From contig CM056574.1 of the NCBI GenBank assembly GCA_029721435.1, positions 28,257,001-28,321,000 on the forward strand: a stretch of DNA of 64,000 nt, read 5' to 3'. The notes beneath the pieces were generated by a model that searched no databases, was not told the DNA's origin, and worked only from the letters and a program-made list of their open reading frames with translations. A program made the translations under genes and the position numbers. Below, one piece after another: positions 48,380 through 58,970 of this stretch (its first letter is position 1; the number at the start of each line of letters is the position of its first letter). This stretch comes from Gymnothorax reevesii. Its lineage: Eukaryota; Chordata; Actinopteri; Anguilliformes; Muraenidae.

Positions 48380-50408
48380 TGTAAAACCCCACACAGCTCG
48401 ACCAACGACGGAGGAGCCAGGGGCGAAGGTTTACGCGTGTAGATCCAGCTGTTATGAGGCAATCGAACGTGTCAATTAAATCTTTTATGCCTGTGTCCCG
48501 CCTTGGACCCAGTTTGAGACTTACCTGAGGTGTTCTCAATAGTTCTCCGTTCGAAAACGGGGCTATGCCAAAATCACGGAATCATCTAACTTAATGTCGT
48601 GCTGCGAATAATCCCAGGTGCACATTGGGACACCCGCAGCAACTAAAAACATCAGATTTATCAGTGATTTAAGCAAACTAAGCATAACGATTACAATGTT
48701 ACTCTCGCTTCAAATCTGACTCCATAATAAATTTAGAATACAAGATGTAGTTATATCCTCGTTTAAATATCTGACTCCAAATTAGAATTATAATTGATAA
48801 TTTAGGGAACACCTGCGTGGACTTCGGGGAGGTTATCCCCGGACTCATAAATGTAAGCCTGCGTCACTAAAATATATACCCCCGGGTTTTTAGTACTATT
48901 TCAGTTGCTTAGGTTCGTCGGTAATACCAGAGGATTAAAAGTCAGTCAGCACTATAACAGCATCTTTTGGCTTGAATTATAGCGAACCCAGATTCAATCC
49001 GCCCATGGACTCTTTCATAGGAATTTTAACAAATAACCGACTTTTCGTCCATGGGTCTTCTTCAGGCTAAAACTCCCAGAGTCGGCAAACATGAATCCTT
49101 ATGGTGGTAGATCCTGGCTGCCTATCTAACTTGATTAAAACCGATGCTCATCCTAAAGCCGCTGATCAGTCAGTCCTTAGTTGAGCATACCCCTAGGTCA
49201 TCCGGCGTGACGTAGCTTAAAAAGAAGGAACAAGAGTTATGAGCCACTCAAGTTTAAAGAAATAACAATAGTTTATTCACCAGGTAGGCAAGAGCTTAAA
49301 TCGAACAAATCAACATAACCCAATTACAAGTTACACACAGTTTAGAAAATGAGAGAAAAGTCATACCTGGCGAAAAGGCTACATACAAATGGTCGTGCAG
49401 AAGTCCGAATTACGCAACCATTAAACGAAGAATATGCACGGACCAATGTATGGGAAGTCGGATACGATCTTCCCAGACCAGGTCGTTTCTCTCAGATTTA
49501 AGGTTGGTGGCGCCTTTGATCAGGCCGCACAGATGGCCCAAATCGGAATTTAGACTTCCCCCTCCGGAGGAAATAAGAAAACATTTATTATTCAAAGGAG
49601 ATAATAAAAGTTCTTAGATCAGTGCCAGGACCCTTAGAGACCGACCTCAGGGAGGGGTCCCAAAGCGCTTCGGCAAAGAGGGAGAGATGAGTGTAAATAC
49701 CTCAAGAGATACCTCTGGTTAAGGACAAATCATTGCTGGGGAACAGAAACTATGTATTCTTGAAATATCGTGGATATGAAATACAACTCATTCAACTCCT
49801 TGAATTGAGCTGAAGAGATGCATACCAAACACGGTTACATACAGAATTATAATGATGTAATTATGAATTTCCTTCCCAACAGACCCATTCCCCATGAGAT
49901 TCACATCACTATTACCCCAGGTATAATACAGTAATTCAGTGATGATATGAGGGCAATTAAAACAGTGTAACAGTGGGTTTTGTGTAAATTGAAACTCTTA
50001 AATCAGAACAGTTACAGTGATGAATAAAAAAGGTGCGGTGACAGTGTGACCAGAAGAGGTCACTATGGCACTAATAGGGCAGAGAGCACAGGTCACACCC
50101 TGCTGTGAGAGGAATTCCTTGCAGCAACCAAGCCATGCGCTCCCTTCCCCATGCTTAATGTGCTCAATCACCCATGCTGAAGTGTTTCGTTTCAGGCCCC
50201 TTTATCTCAGTGGTAGAATTGGGGGTGCATCTGTAGAGGATGTTTGGACCCTGATAACTTTTACTGCCCCACTGTTCCCAGCCATGCCTGACTGGAGACG
50301 AGGCCAGCTGAGGTGGAAGTATAGGTTTTTATGCCTTTATTATGCCACTATGTTAAGAACAGAGGGCAACAGGCACTGTCCATGTTATCTCCTGGCTTCT
50401 CTCTTACA
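48380..50408 (-). repeat. ERV 3' LTR
   Basis: A 2029-bp LTR, 3' relative to the element. A polyadenylation signal AATAAA (minus) is at 49277-49272, which puts R/U5 to its left and makes U5 unusually long (roughly 0.85 kb). By eye about 16 bases differ from the 5' LTR, nearly all between 48380 and 48750. Confidence 0.92.
49272..49277 (-). terminator. LTR polyadenylation signal AATAAA
   Basis: GTGAATAAACTATTG on the minus strand. The same hexamer is at 56042-56037 in the other LTR and is preserved in the old solo LTR near 24045. Confidence 0.55.
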
Positions 50409-50419
50409 TTCCCCCCTCT
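50409..50419 (-). promoter_or_regulatory. Polypurine tract
   Basis: On the minus strand AGAGGGGGGAA directly abuts the TGTAAGAG start of the 3' LTR. This is the expected plus-strand DNA primer site and fixes the element's orientation. Confidence 0.88.
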
Positions 50420-51700
50420 GACCCCAAGGGAGACAGCTGAGATCATACTTCCGAGGGGTCATAGAGACAGCAGCTTAGGGATACAGAGTTGGCCAAGAGG
50501 TTTGACGGATTGATACCGGGTTGGACGGGCTGGTACCAGCAATTAAAAGTCCTTACAGAGTTATTCTGGGGTATTTGAAAAAGACAGTCATATGGAAAAT
50601 GTAAATAGTCCACAAAGTCCACTCCAATATCACAGGGTGGAGCGAAAAACCCCGCTAATTATGCAATAGTGGGGGAAAATTCTCCACCTATCCTCCGATT
50701 TTACTGGAGCGATAATGCCTTCCGCGATCTGTGATTCGGCAGTGGTGAACGGTGATATTGTTGTCCCACGGTGTCCGAGTCAGCCCGACGCAGCGAAGAT
50801 TTCACGGCCCCGATGCTCAGCAGATGTCAGCGCCGATCCGGTCCGGTGTCCCCCTGCTCCAGTTGGCCGAAGTTGTTGTCCTTGCTCGGACTGCCACTCC
50901 CAAGATGGTTCAGCATCTGAAATAAACAGAGAGAGAGAACGCGGCAGCATCAAAAGTTCACGGCAAGAATCTTATAAAACTCATGAGCCTAGAGACTGCA
51001 GTGTCTGCTTTAAGAAGGAAAGCAAAAGAAGGAAAGGACAGATAATTACAAATATATATACATACATACACCTACACCTAGAAATACTCCTTCTAGCATG
51101 AGTAAAAGATCCAGTAACCGATGTTTTGCAGACTAATCCACACTCGATGGTACGGATCTGATTGGATGCTGGATAGCAGAGGGAGAGAAACGCCCGCGTT
51201 TCTGTCCAAGTCGCCTGTATGACCAGGAGATGGTTATTGTGGGGTTGTTAGAAATCAGTGGCCTTCTGATTTCAACCCATATTGGTTGAGGAATGGAAGT
51301 TAAGATTTTCGCTGAATTGGGAATGAAATTGAGTTAAAGAATATGATTTAAAATTGCTCTGATAAATTTGCGTGAACGGTCAGAGGTTAATCATCAAGCT
51401 GTGGCTACAGTAATGCAGAGATGTTATAAGTGTACACATTACTTTAACTAGAAATTTACTGGCACTATTAAGAGCTTTCTGGTGTAAGAATGTCAATAGA
51501 TGATATAAATTCGACAAGAATATGATGAGAAAGTTGCCGGTGGGGCTGGTGTGGGGTCCTATCTGCCAGTTGGGATGGGCATACAGGACACGCAAGACAT
51601 TATTCACAACCAGCCCATGGCGATGGAAAACCGTTCACTGGGGTGCTTCTCCTCTCCGGTGTCGCAAACGGCACTGCAGCAGGTGTACAAGACTACTGAT
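50420..51700 (-). other. ERV region between integrase and 3' LTR, no gene
   Basis: This is where an envelope gene would lie. All frames on the minus strand are closed by many stops, and no signal peptide, transmembrane segment or CX6CC motif could be read. Either the element lacked env or it is eroded beyond recognition. Plus-strand frames here (e.g. 50715-51101) have no motif. Confidence 0.5.
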
Positions 51701-51724
51701 ACCCTTGATACACAAGAAGAAGCA

Positions 51725-52690
51725 CAAGTTTAAATGTCTCCCCCACCCCTCGGAATAGTTTGCATTGGCTCATATGGTACCACTTAAGCTTTCCTCGGAT
51801 GGTGACGGTTATGCAGCTGTGGCAAACGGCCTTGACTTCATATGCCCGCGCCACCGAGGAGCGAAAGCATCTTGTTTTTACAAAGACTCATACCATGACC
51901 ATATTGCCGTCTGCAAACTTAATTTCGGAGGTGGGGTTAAATAGAGCATCATTGCGCAGGTCGGCCTGCTGTTGCTTTAATGCCGCCTGCGGGTGAAGTA
52001 CTTTGAGCCGCTTCTGGAGCTGCTCCAATACCCCTTGTTGTTTCACTATAATCAGAGGTCCCAGATCTGTAGGAGAGACCTCTGGATCAATTGGCAGCTT
52101 CAAAATTCTCCCAGTCATAAATTCATATGGATCAAGGCCTATAGCTCGGTAAGGGATTGCATGCAGAATAGTCAGGACTTTGGGCAGCGCCTCTGTCCAT
52201 TTGTTTTGATGATGTGCAATTAGCTCAGCAATCCCCTCCTTGATAGTGCAATTAACCCGTCGTACCATCCCAAGCTTTGAGGCCTGTAGGGCACATGAAA
52301 TGACTGTTAGATCCGAAGCATTTTACAAAGTAGTTGTGTAATTTGGCCGGTGTAATGGGACCCTTGGTCAGATTCAATTTGCATTGGCCCCCCCAGAGCG
52401 GAATGATGTGGTTCGCCAGTACTTGTGCAACTGTTGTTATGGTGTTGCTGCTTGTGGGTATCGCTTCAACCCACTTGGAAAATGTATCGACAATCACAAG
52501 ACAATAGCGACACCCCCCTCTCGCACTGGGAAGTGGACCAGTGAAATCTAACTGAAGGAATTCCCATGGCCCCCTAGGTGGATCAAGCCGACGCAGGTTT
52601 GTGGGGCCTGCCCTACCTTAGTTTACTGACGCGCAGACTACACAAGAACTACACCCAGCTCAACGTCAGCTAAAATATGCGATAAGAAAT
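51725..52690 (-). pseudogene. ERV integrase pseudogene
   Basis: Minus-strand pieces in order: a zinc-binding Cys pair (CSSCVVC, about 52655) followed by a stop; the catalytic-core start FLQLDFTGPLP with the first Asp (about 52545); VIVDTFSKWVEA (about 52500). A frameshift follows at a run of seven Cs (52388-52394). The SDQG second Asp survives only in another frame. The 126-codon frame from 52268 carries MVRRVNCTIKEG, where the catalytic Glu is Arg. The C-terminal domain runs to a TGA at 51888 and continues past it (KWYHMSQCKLFRG, about 51745). Integrase joins proviral DNA to host DNA; this copy is dead. Confidence 0.88.
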
Positions 52691-52744
52691 TGCTGGAGGG
52701 GATCTGTTGCGGAAATGGACATAAGGCGGTTTCCAGGAGGGCAG

Positions 52745-53116
52745 TTATATGGCCCTCTTCGTTTTGAATGCTATTTGCTTCTCAAAACAATGAATAACAA
52801 AGCCATATTTCCCCATAATGTCCATTCCCAAAACAGTACCCTCTCCATTACCCGGCAGGAACCATAAGGGCTCCTCGAGCACCGCAACCCCCAGATCTAG
52901 CCGGACAGGCCGGGTGCGAGTAGCCAACATGACAGTCTCGCCTATTCCTTGAATTTGTATGGTCTTCTTTGTCAACGGTAAAGGAACGTCTGTACAGGAG
53001 CAGGAAGCACCAGTATCGATTAAAACATCAACTAATCGGCCTCCAAGATTAGCCCTTATTTTAATACGATTAACACTAGTGATAACGCTTCCAACAGCAA
53101 GGGAGGCCACGCAGCC
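52745..53116 (-). pseudogene. ERV aspartic protease
   Basis: The frame continues without a shift from Gag through TAG (53119-53117). It carries VDVLIDTGASCSC with the catalytic D-T-G triad, a flap-like LATRTRPVRLDL, and VLGMDIMGKYG, the hydrophobic-G-x-D motif near the C-terminus. About 120 codons, normal for a retroviral protease, which cleaves Gag and Gag-Pol during particle maturation. The frame ends at 52745. Almost immediately downstream comes integrase sequence, so the reverse transcriptase that should follow is gone. The active site looks intact, although there is no stand-alone start. Expression would need stop-codon readthrough. Confidence 0.88.
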
Positions 53117-53902
53117 CTATAGATAATTTTCCCCGTCAGCCGCAAGCGCCGCCAGAGCCGCCTGAAGAGCTTGATAAGGGTTCCTATCGTTAGTGGGTTT
53201 CGAATTTTTACCCAGCGAAATCGGCTCACCGGCCTTCTGTTTAGCCCGCAAATCGCGAAGTACGCTATTAGAAGACTGCCTCGGAAGGCCTAGTGAATCC
53301 CGCAATACCCAACACTGATTTAAAGTGTGGTTCTTTCGACTACAAAAAGGACATTCCCACTGCTCGCTATTTACTGGCCCTTTAGCGCTAGCTCCACTTT
53401 TCCCTTCGGCTACCCACTGGGTAGTGGCAATGGCGCATAACTTGTTCTGCTTTGACACACGGGCTTCGATTTTAGAAGCCCATTCCACCAGGGACCGATA
53501 GGTATTTTCTGGTGGGTCGGCCCCGTTGGCCAACGCTTGCTGGATATGTGGGCCAGAATTGTTTTTAAGGAGTTGCAGTAACACCTCCTGATCGCGAGTA
53601 GCGTTCTCGACCCCCGAGTGCTCCTTGAACATAACCCACATTCGCTCGGCAAACGATTCGAAAGTCTCTTTCTGAGCCTGTTTAATGTCGAGTATTTTAT
53701 GCCAAGCAGCATGTGTCGGTCCCCGCAAACGCAATAACGCCTCTTTTAACCGATCATACACATCTCCATCATTCTCGTCCTCATCTTTAATCATGATTGT
53801 TCCCGTTCTTAACTCGTCCGACAATTGAGATCTTAACTCCCCGGGAATCGTGAGCAAGGCAATCTGCCACACGTCCCGCAACTCTAAATTGTAAACGGAC
53901 GC
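53117..53902 (-). pseudogene. ERV Gag, capsid and nucleocapsid part
   Basis: The 254-codon frame continues in phase with the upstream Gag frame past one TAG (53905-53903). The capsid region starts around RDVWQIALLTIPGELRS. An MHR-like stretch, KQAQKETFESFAERMWVMF, has the Q..E...F..R spacing. The nucleocapsid has a single zinc knuckle CPFCSRKNHTLNQC (C-x2-C-x4-H-x4-C, about 53350). It ends ENYL-TAG at 53117. Capsid assembles the core and the knuckle packages genomic RNA. No other break within this part. The zinc knuckle argues against a spumavirus-type Gag. Confidence 0.9.
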
Positions 53903-54790
53903 CTACAACATCAAATTATCCCAATAAGGCTGGAATGGACCCCGCCGTGGCATCAGCCCAACCACCCCTCTGTGTCTCACACACTCCTCACATGTAAGAG
54001 GACGACTAATGACAGTGACTTCGCCATCCGCATTGGTAACCGTTTTTAAAACAGCGACTTTAAAAGAATTACGAATTGCTGTACCGGTTCGCCGGCGCGT
54101 TGCCACTGGACTACGCTGCCAGGGTTTACCTGGCTCACTCGGGCGATAATACGACCTAGTCCCAGTAGCCAGGGGAGGCGCTGTCGACCCACTCGGAGTC
54201 GCCAGAGCCTCTCCGGCCGAGGACGCTTTTCTATTAGACGAATTACAAACGGCGAGAATTTCCTCATCATTCTCGTCCGGTGCTACGCCACTAGTATCAA
54301 CGGATCCCGCTTGTCGGATAGCCGCCACGGGAAGCCCAACTTTGCCACAACAAGCTTCTAAGGCCCGCACATACTCCTGATTTCTAGAGAGCTCCTGCTC
54401 GAGCTCGGCAATTCGCTTCTGAAAGGCAGCATGCTGGCTGGCCCAGTTCTGCTTATCATAAGTGAAGGCCTCTACTTCAGCCCGCAATCGCCGTAGCTCA
54501 TCCGATCGCGACTTTTCCAACTCACGAGTATTAGTTAAGACCCTCTCATTGGCAGCAAGTGAACTCTTATCGTTCCGACGCAACAAATACACCATTACCG
54601 CCGGCAATTTACGGAACGGGCGCTTTTCCAACAACTTTTGTCCCTCCGTTTCATACCAATGGAGCAGCTGCTCATTACTCCACGAAAGCGATACACCAAT
54701 ATTGTGAATTCGAATCAATAATTCCTTATAATATAGGCCAAAGCTGTCCATCACTTTTTGATCCGCCCTCTGCTGCTCCTCGCTATCCAT
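53903..54790 (-). pseudogene. ERV Gag, N-terminal part with coiled coil
   Basis: A 295-codon frame starting ATG at 54790. Residues about 1-70 form a helical start (MDSEEQQRADQK...), and about 80-145 are a charged coiled coil (RELEKSRSDELRRLRAEVEA, RIAELEQEL). Residues 150-240 are Pro/Ser/Thr-rich and likely disordered. A basic patch (ATRRRTGTAIRN) and a Cys pair (LTCEECVRHRG) lie near the end. It stops at TAG 53905-53903, after which the same frame continues as capsid. No M-G myristoylation start is present. A long coiled coil at the Gag N-terminus is unusual for gammaretrovirus-type Gags; what it binds is unknown. Confidence 0.82.
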
Positions 54791-55123
54791 GTTTTCCCAC
54801 TAATCTCATCCCACCGGATTTCTACGGTCTCCGGTCTAGCACTGGGTACCTCGACCCGTTCTAAGAATGTGTCTAGATGGGATGTAGAGATGCTTTCCCT
54901 TAACACTAGAAAGTAGAAAACACCGCGGTACTCACCAAGGCAGCCGTATGCAGAAGGTAGACTCAAAACTCGCGGACTGGAAGACACGTCCGAAGTACCT
55001 CACAAGGCCAGGATCGCGTAGATTGATGACGTCACCACGTTGCACAGCAGAAAATCAGCTCAGGCTTACCACTGTAGAACGCGTTGGAATCACCACTGTA
55101 GATGTACTGTAGAATGCGGAGGA
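54791..55123 (-). other. ERV 5' leader
   Basis: About 330 bp between the primer binding site and the Gag ATG, with no long frame across it. Near the primer site a short GTAGAA.GCG...GGAATCAC phrase is repeated in tandem (55074-55130). It is the expected location of the packaging signal; none is identified. Confidence 0.5.
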
Positions 55124-55143
55124 ATCACGTCGGGCCGTCACCA
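55124..55143 (-). promoter_or_regulatory. Primer binding site, tRNA-Trp type with 2-nt insert
   Basis: Plus strand reads ATCACGTCGGGCCGTCACCA. Vertebrate tRNA-Trp ends ATCACGTCGGGGTCACCA, so the site is complementary over 18 tRNA positions plus two extra bases (CC, 55135-55136). It lies 2 bp from the 5' LTR end, the normal place. Confidence 0.85.
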
Positions 55144-55145
55144 AC

Positions 55146-57173
55146 TGTAAAACCCCACACAGCTCGACCAACGACGGAGGAGCCAGGGGCGAAGGTTTAC
55201 GCGTGTAGATCCAGCTGTTATGAGGCAATGGGACGTGTCAATTAAATCTTTTATGCCGGTGTCCCGCCTTGGACCCAGTTTGAGACTTACCGGAGATGTT
55301 CTCAATAGTTCTCCGTTCGAAAACGGGGCTATGCCGAAATCACGGAATCATCTAACTTAATGTCGTGCTGCGAATAATCCCAGGTGCACATTGGGACACA
55401 CGCAGCAACTGAAAACGTCAGATCTATCAGTGATTTAAGCAAACTAAGCTAACGATTACAATTTTACTCTCGCTTCAAATCTGACTCCATAATAAATTTA
55501 GAATACAAAATTTGGTTATATCCTCGTTTAAATATCTGACTCCAAATTAGAATTATAATTGATAATTTAGGGAACACCTGCGTGGACTTCGGGGAGGTTA
55601 TCCCCGGACTCATAAATGTAAGCCTGCGTCACTAAAATATATACCCCCGGGTTTTTAGTACTATTTCAGTTGCTTAGGTTCGTCGGTAATACCAGAGGAT
55701 TAAAAGTCAGTCAGCACTATAACAGCATCTTTTGGCTTGAATTATAGCGAACCCAGATTCAATCCGCCCATGGACTCTTTCATAGGAATTTTAACAAATA
55801 ACCGACTTTTCGTCCATGGGTCTTCTTCAGGCTAAAACTCCCAGAGTCGGCAAACATGAATCCTTATGGTGGTAGATCCTGGCTGCCTATCTAACTTGAT
55901 TAAAACCGATGCTCATCCTAAAGCCGCTGATCAGTCAGTCCTTAGTTGAGCATACCCCTAGGTCATCCGGCGTGACGTAGCTTAAAAAGAAGGAACAAGA
56001 GTTATGAGCCACTCAAGTTTAAAGAAATAACAATAGTTTATTCACCAGGTAGGCAAGAGCTTAAATCGAACAAATCAACATAACCCAATTACAAGTTACA
56101 CACAGTTTAGAAAATGAGAGAAAAGTCATACCTGGCGAAAAGGCTACATACAAATGGTCGTGCAGAAGTCCGAATTACGCAACCATTAAACGAAGAATAT
56201 GCACGGACCAATGTATGGGAAGTCGGATACGATCTTCCCAGACTAGGTCGTTTCTCTCAGATTTAAGGTTGGTGGCGCCTTTGATCAGGCCGCACAGATG
56301 GCCCAAATCGGAATTTAGACTTCCCCCTCCGGAGGAAATAAGAAAACATTTATTATTCAAAGGAGATAATAAAAGTTCTTAGATCAGTGCCAGGACCCTT
56401 AGAGACCGACCTCAGGGAGGGGTCCCAAAGCGCTTCGGCAAAGAGGGAGAGATGAGTGTAAATACCTCAAGAGATACCTCTGGTTAAGGACAAATCATTG
56501 CTGGGGAACAGAAACTATGTATTCTTGAAATATCGTGGATATGAAATACAACTCATTCAACTCCTTGAATTGAGCTGAAGAGATGCATACCAAACACGGT
56601 TACATACAGAATTATAATGATGTAATTATGAATTTCCTTCCCAACAGACCCATTCCCCATGAGATTCACATCACTATTACCCCAGGTATAATACAGTAAT
56701 TCAGTGATGATATGAGGGCAATTAAAACAGTGTAACAGTGGGTTTTGTGTAAATTGAAACTCTTAAATCAGAACAGTTACAGTGATGAATAAAAAAGGTG
56801 CGGTGACAGTGTGACCAGAAGAGGTCACTATGGCACTAATAGGGCAGAGAGCACAGGTCACACCCTGCTGTGAGAGGAATTCCTTGCAGCAACCAAGCCA
56901 TGCGCTCCCTTCCCCATGCTTAATGTGCTCAATCACCCATGCTGAAGTGTTTCGTTTCAGGCCCCTTTATCTCAGTGGTAGAATTGGGGGTGCATCTGTA
57001 GAGGATGTTTGGACCCTGATAACTTTTACTGCCCCACTGTTCCCAGCCATGCCTGACTGGAGACGAGGCCAGCTGAGGTGGAAGTATAGGTTTTTATGCC
57101 TTTATTATGCCACTATGTTAAGAACAGAGGGCAACAGGCACTGTCCATGTTATCTCCTGGCTTCTCTCTTACA
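55146..57173 (-). repeat. ERV 5' LTR
   Basis: A 2028-bp LTR, 5' relative to the element. One single base (56244 region, C/T) and about 15 clustered changes near 55146-55510 separate it from the 3' LTR. The polyadenylation signal AATAAA (minus) is at 56042-56037. Confidence 0.92.
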
Positions 57174-57177
57174 ATTC

Positions 57178-58320
57178 CCTCTCACAGTTATTCTTCAGAA
57201 TTTTTAGACAAGCAGACTTAATTGCACATGAATTCTTCATAACACAGGAGAAAAGGTCTTTGGAGTTCCACTCTCAAAAGTCCCTCAAACTTTAGAAAGA
57301 ACTTTAAAAAGTATGGAGAGGTGAGTTAATTTACTGACTCAAGTGCCAATGACAGTCAGGCACATTTATCCATGCGCCAATTCAGCAGATACTGGAATAA
57401 TTGGAGAGATACTGACTAAATAACACCTCAGTCGGTACAGTCAAGGGCAAAATTTCTCAGACAATAATGCTAATGACACTCCAGTCAAGTACACTCGATT
57501 GAACATTCCACTGGAATAAACACAGATGAGCGAACTTAATCTGACACAACCCACTGAGTTAAGCACATCACCAAATGCAGGTATATTCTCAAATACAGCC
57601 ATCATACTGCCTGAGCATCATTTATTTCTATTCACTGAAGTAATCACTAAGGTGAAATGTTTGCCAGCTGTGATGCTTTGCATCCTGTGTATTAATAGAA
57701 ATGTGAACCCGCTGCAAGAGGCATGCCCTTGATGCAGTTTTTAGTAAACAAATAGGTCAGCACAGTCAACCAAAAGCTTCCGATTACTGGAGATCTTTAA
57801 CTAATTCAACCTGAACTTTTCAACCCAGAGATTTTCAATGGCATGCTGAGAAGCCCTTCAGTAACCTCAACGTTTAACACAAGATTGCTCAAATCTCTTC
57901 CAAGTAAAGATTGTTTCATTGTTAATAATTCAGTAAATAAATTGCTGGATTATGACCAATATATAAGTATATGTTTAGGACACTGCTAAAAGACAAAGAG
58001 ATCAGTGATAGGCTATATTTAAAATGTACATATAATGCAAATGTTTTTGTAGGATGGCAATAATACTAATAATTAACTAATCAAAAACTCTTTCCGAATA
58101 CCATCTCCCACTTGTGCATTTTTTTCAGCGGTGTAATTTGCCACTTATTTCACTTAATTTGTGCATTATTATCACACACTTTTAATCGTTGAGAATTTTT
58201 CAATGATCATATCAACATGGACCACATACAGTACACTGAAAAAAAAACAACTTTTAAAAGGGCACTTGCTTGTCACCACCTACAGTCTATCTGTGCACAC
58301 CACTGCCGTGAAGAGATGAA
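57178..58320. other. Intergenic DNA, nothing recognised
   Basis: Right flank of the ERV. Frames such as 57526-57732 have no motif. Confidence 0.35.
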
Positions 58321-58344
58321 AGATCTACCATCTCCAGAAGCCTG

Positions 58345-58490
58345 TGTGAAATTGCTCTGATAGATCGTGTTGCTGCCAAGAGCTGGCAATATCAAAAAAA
58401 AGAGTTTGCCAAGAAGTTCAAGGATTGGACCTCAATGGACTGGGAACAAGTCCTTTGGACCAATGAATAAAAATTTTACATTTTCTTACC
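58345..58490 (+). pseudogene. Tc1-like transposase fragment
   Basis: One frame reads DRVAAKSWQ, KKEFAKKFKDWTSMDWEQ and VLWTNE followed by a stop and KFYIF. This is the linker and first-catalytic-block region of Tc1 transposases (family form KDWT..DW..VLWTDESKF). The first catalytic Asp is Asn and the Ser codon is a stop. About 48 codons remain, with no inverted repeats nearby. Confidence 0.75.
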
Positions 58491-58589
58491 CAAATGCAGA
58501 ACTTATCTGTGCCGTAGAGTTGGACAACTTTTCGCAAAGCTGGGTAATGGTGCTCTTCCTTTTATCACTGATTTCACACCCTGAAACCT

Positions 58590-58819
58590 TGTTCAATATG
58601 AAGATAAAAAGTTACGTTTTGAAATTTCCGGGATTCATTGGAATTCAACGCCCGCAAATTTAGTTTAAAACCGACGATGTTAGTCGGAGGTTTTAAACGT
58701 TTAAATTTGCGAGCGTTGAATTCCAATGAATCTCAGGAAATTTCACAAACGTAACTTTTTATCGATATTGTAAACCATAAATTTCACAAACGTAACTATT
58801 TATCGATATTGTAAACCAT
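58590..58819. repeat. Perfect-centre inverted repeat plus 41-bp duplication
   Basis: Arms 58590-58680 and 58681-58778 are inverted (e.g. GGATTCATTGGAATTCAACG against CGTTGAATTCCAATGAATC), with a centre CCGAC-GATGTTA-GTCGG. The outer 41 bp of the right arm (58738-58778) is tandemly repeated at 58779-58819 with one visible change. Resembles a hairpin MITE with a partly duplicated end. No target duplication found. Confidence 0.85.
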
Positions 58820-58970
58820 AAGCGAGAAAGAAACGTTTTTTGCACGGACTCTTTCGTATGGCGACGTGATCCGTCACAATTAGGTCATCAAGTCACGCGC
58901 TAGAATTCCGCAACCTGTCAAGTTGAACTGATGGGCTGAATGAGAGAAAGTAGGTCCGTTTTCATGCTAA

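Larger units (their letters stand above)
48380..57173 (-). mobile_element. Endogenous retrovirus, complete ends, defective pol
   Basis: The 8.8-kb minus-strand provirus has two ~2.03-kb LTRs (48380-50408 and 55146-57173), both TGTAA...TTACA. The 4-bp target duplication ATTC is on both sides (48376-48379 and 57174-57177). Order along the minus strand: 5' LTR, tRNA-Trp-like primer binding site, leader, Gag in two frames split by TAG, TAG, protease, integrase pieces, ~1.3 kb without a gene, polypurine tract, 3' LTR. Reverse transcriptase/RNase H and any recognisable envelope are missing. The 4-bp duplication and same-frame gag-TAG-pro layout fit gamma/epsilon-like retroviruses. A tRNA-Trp primer is known from avian sarcoma-leukosis viruses, so exact class is open. 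Confidence 0.92.

Noticed and set aside
50065..50421. 118-codon plus-strand frame, repeated at 56830-57207
   Set aside because: Lies antisense inside the ERV LTRs, so it is duplicated with them; no motif.
50420..51700. Search for an ERV envelope gene
   Set aside because: No frame longer than about 75 codons on the element's strand and no envelope motif.
54462..54864. Plus-strand frames opposite Gag
   Set aside because: Antisense shadows of the minus-strand Gag frame, without independent motif.
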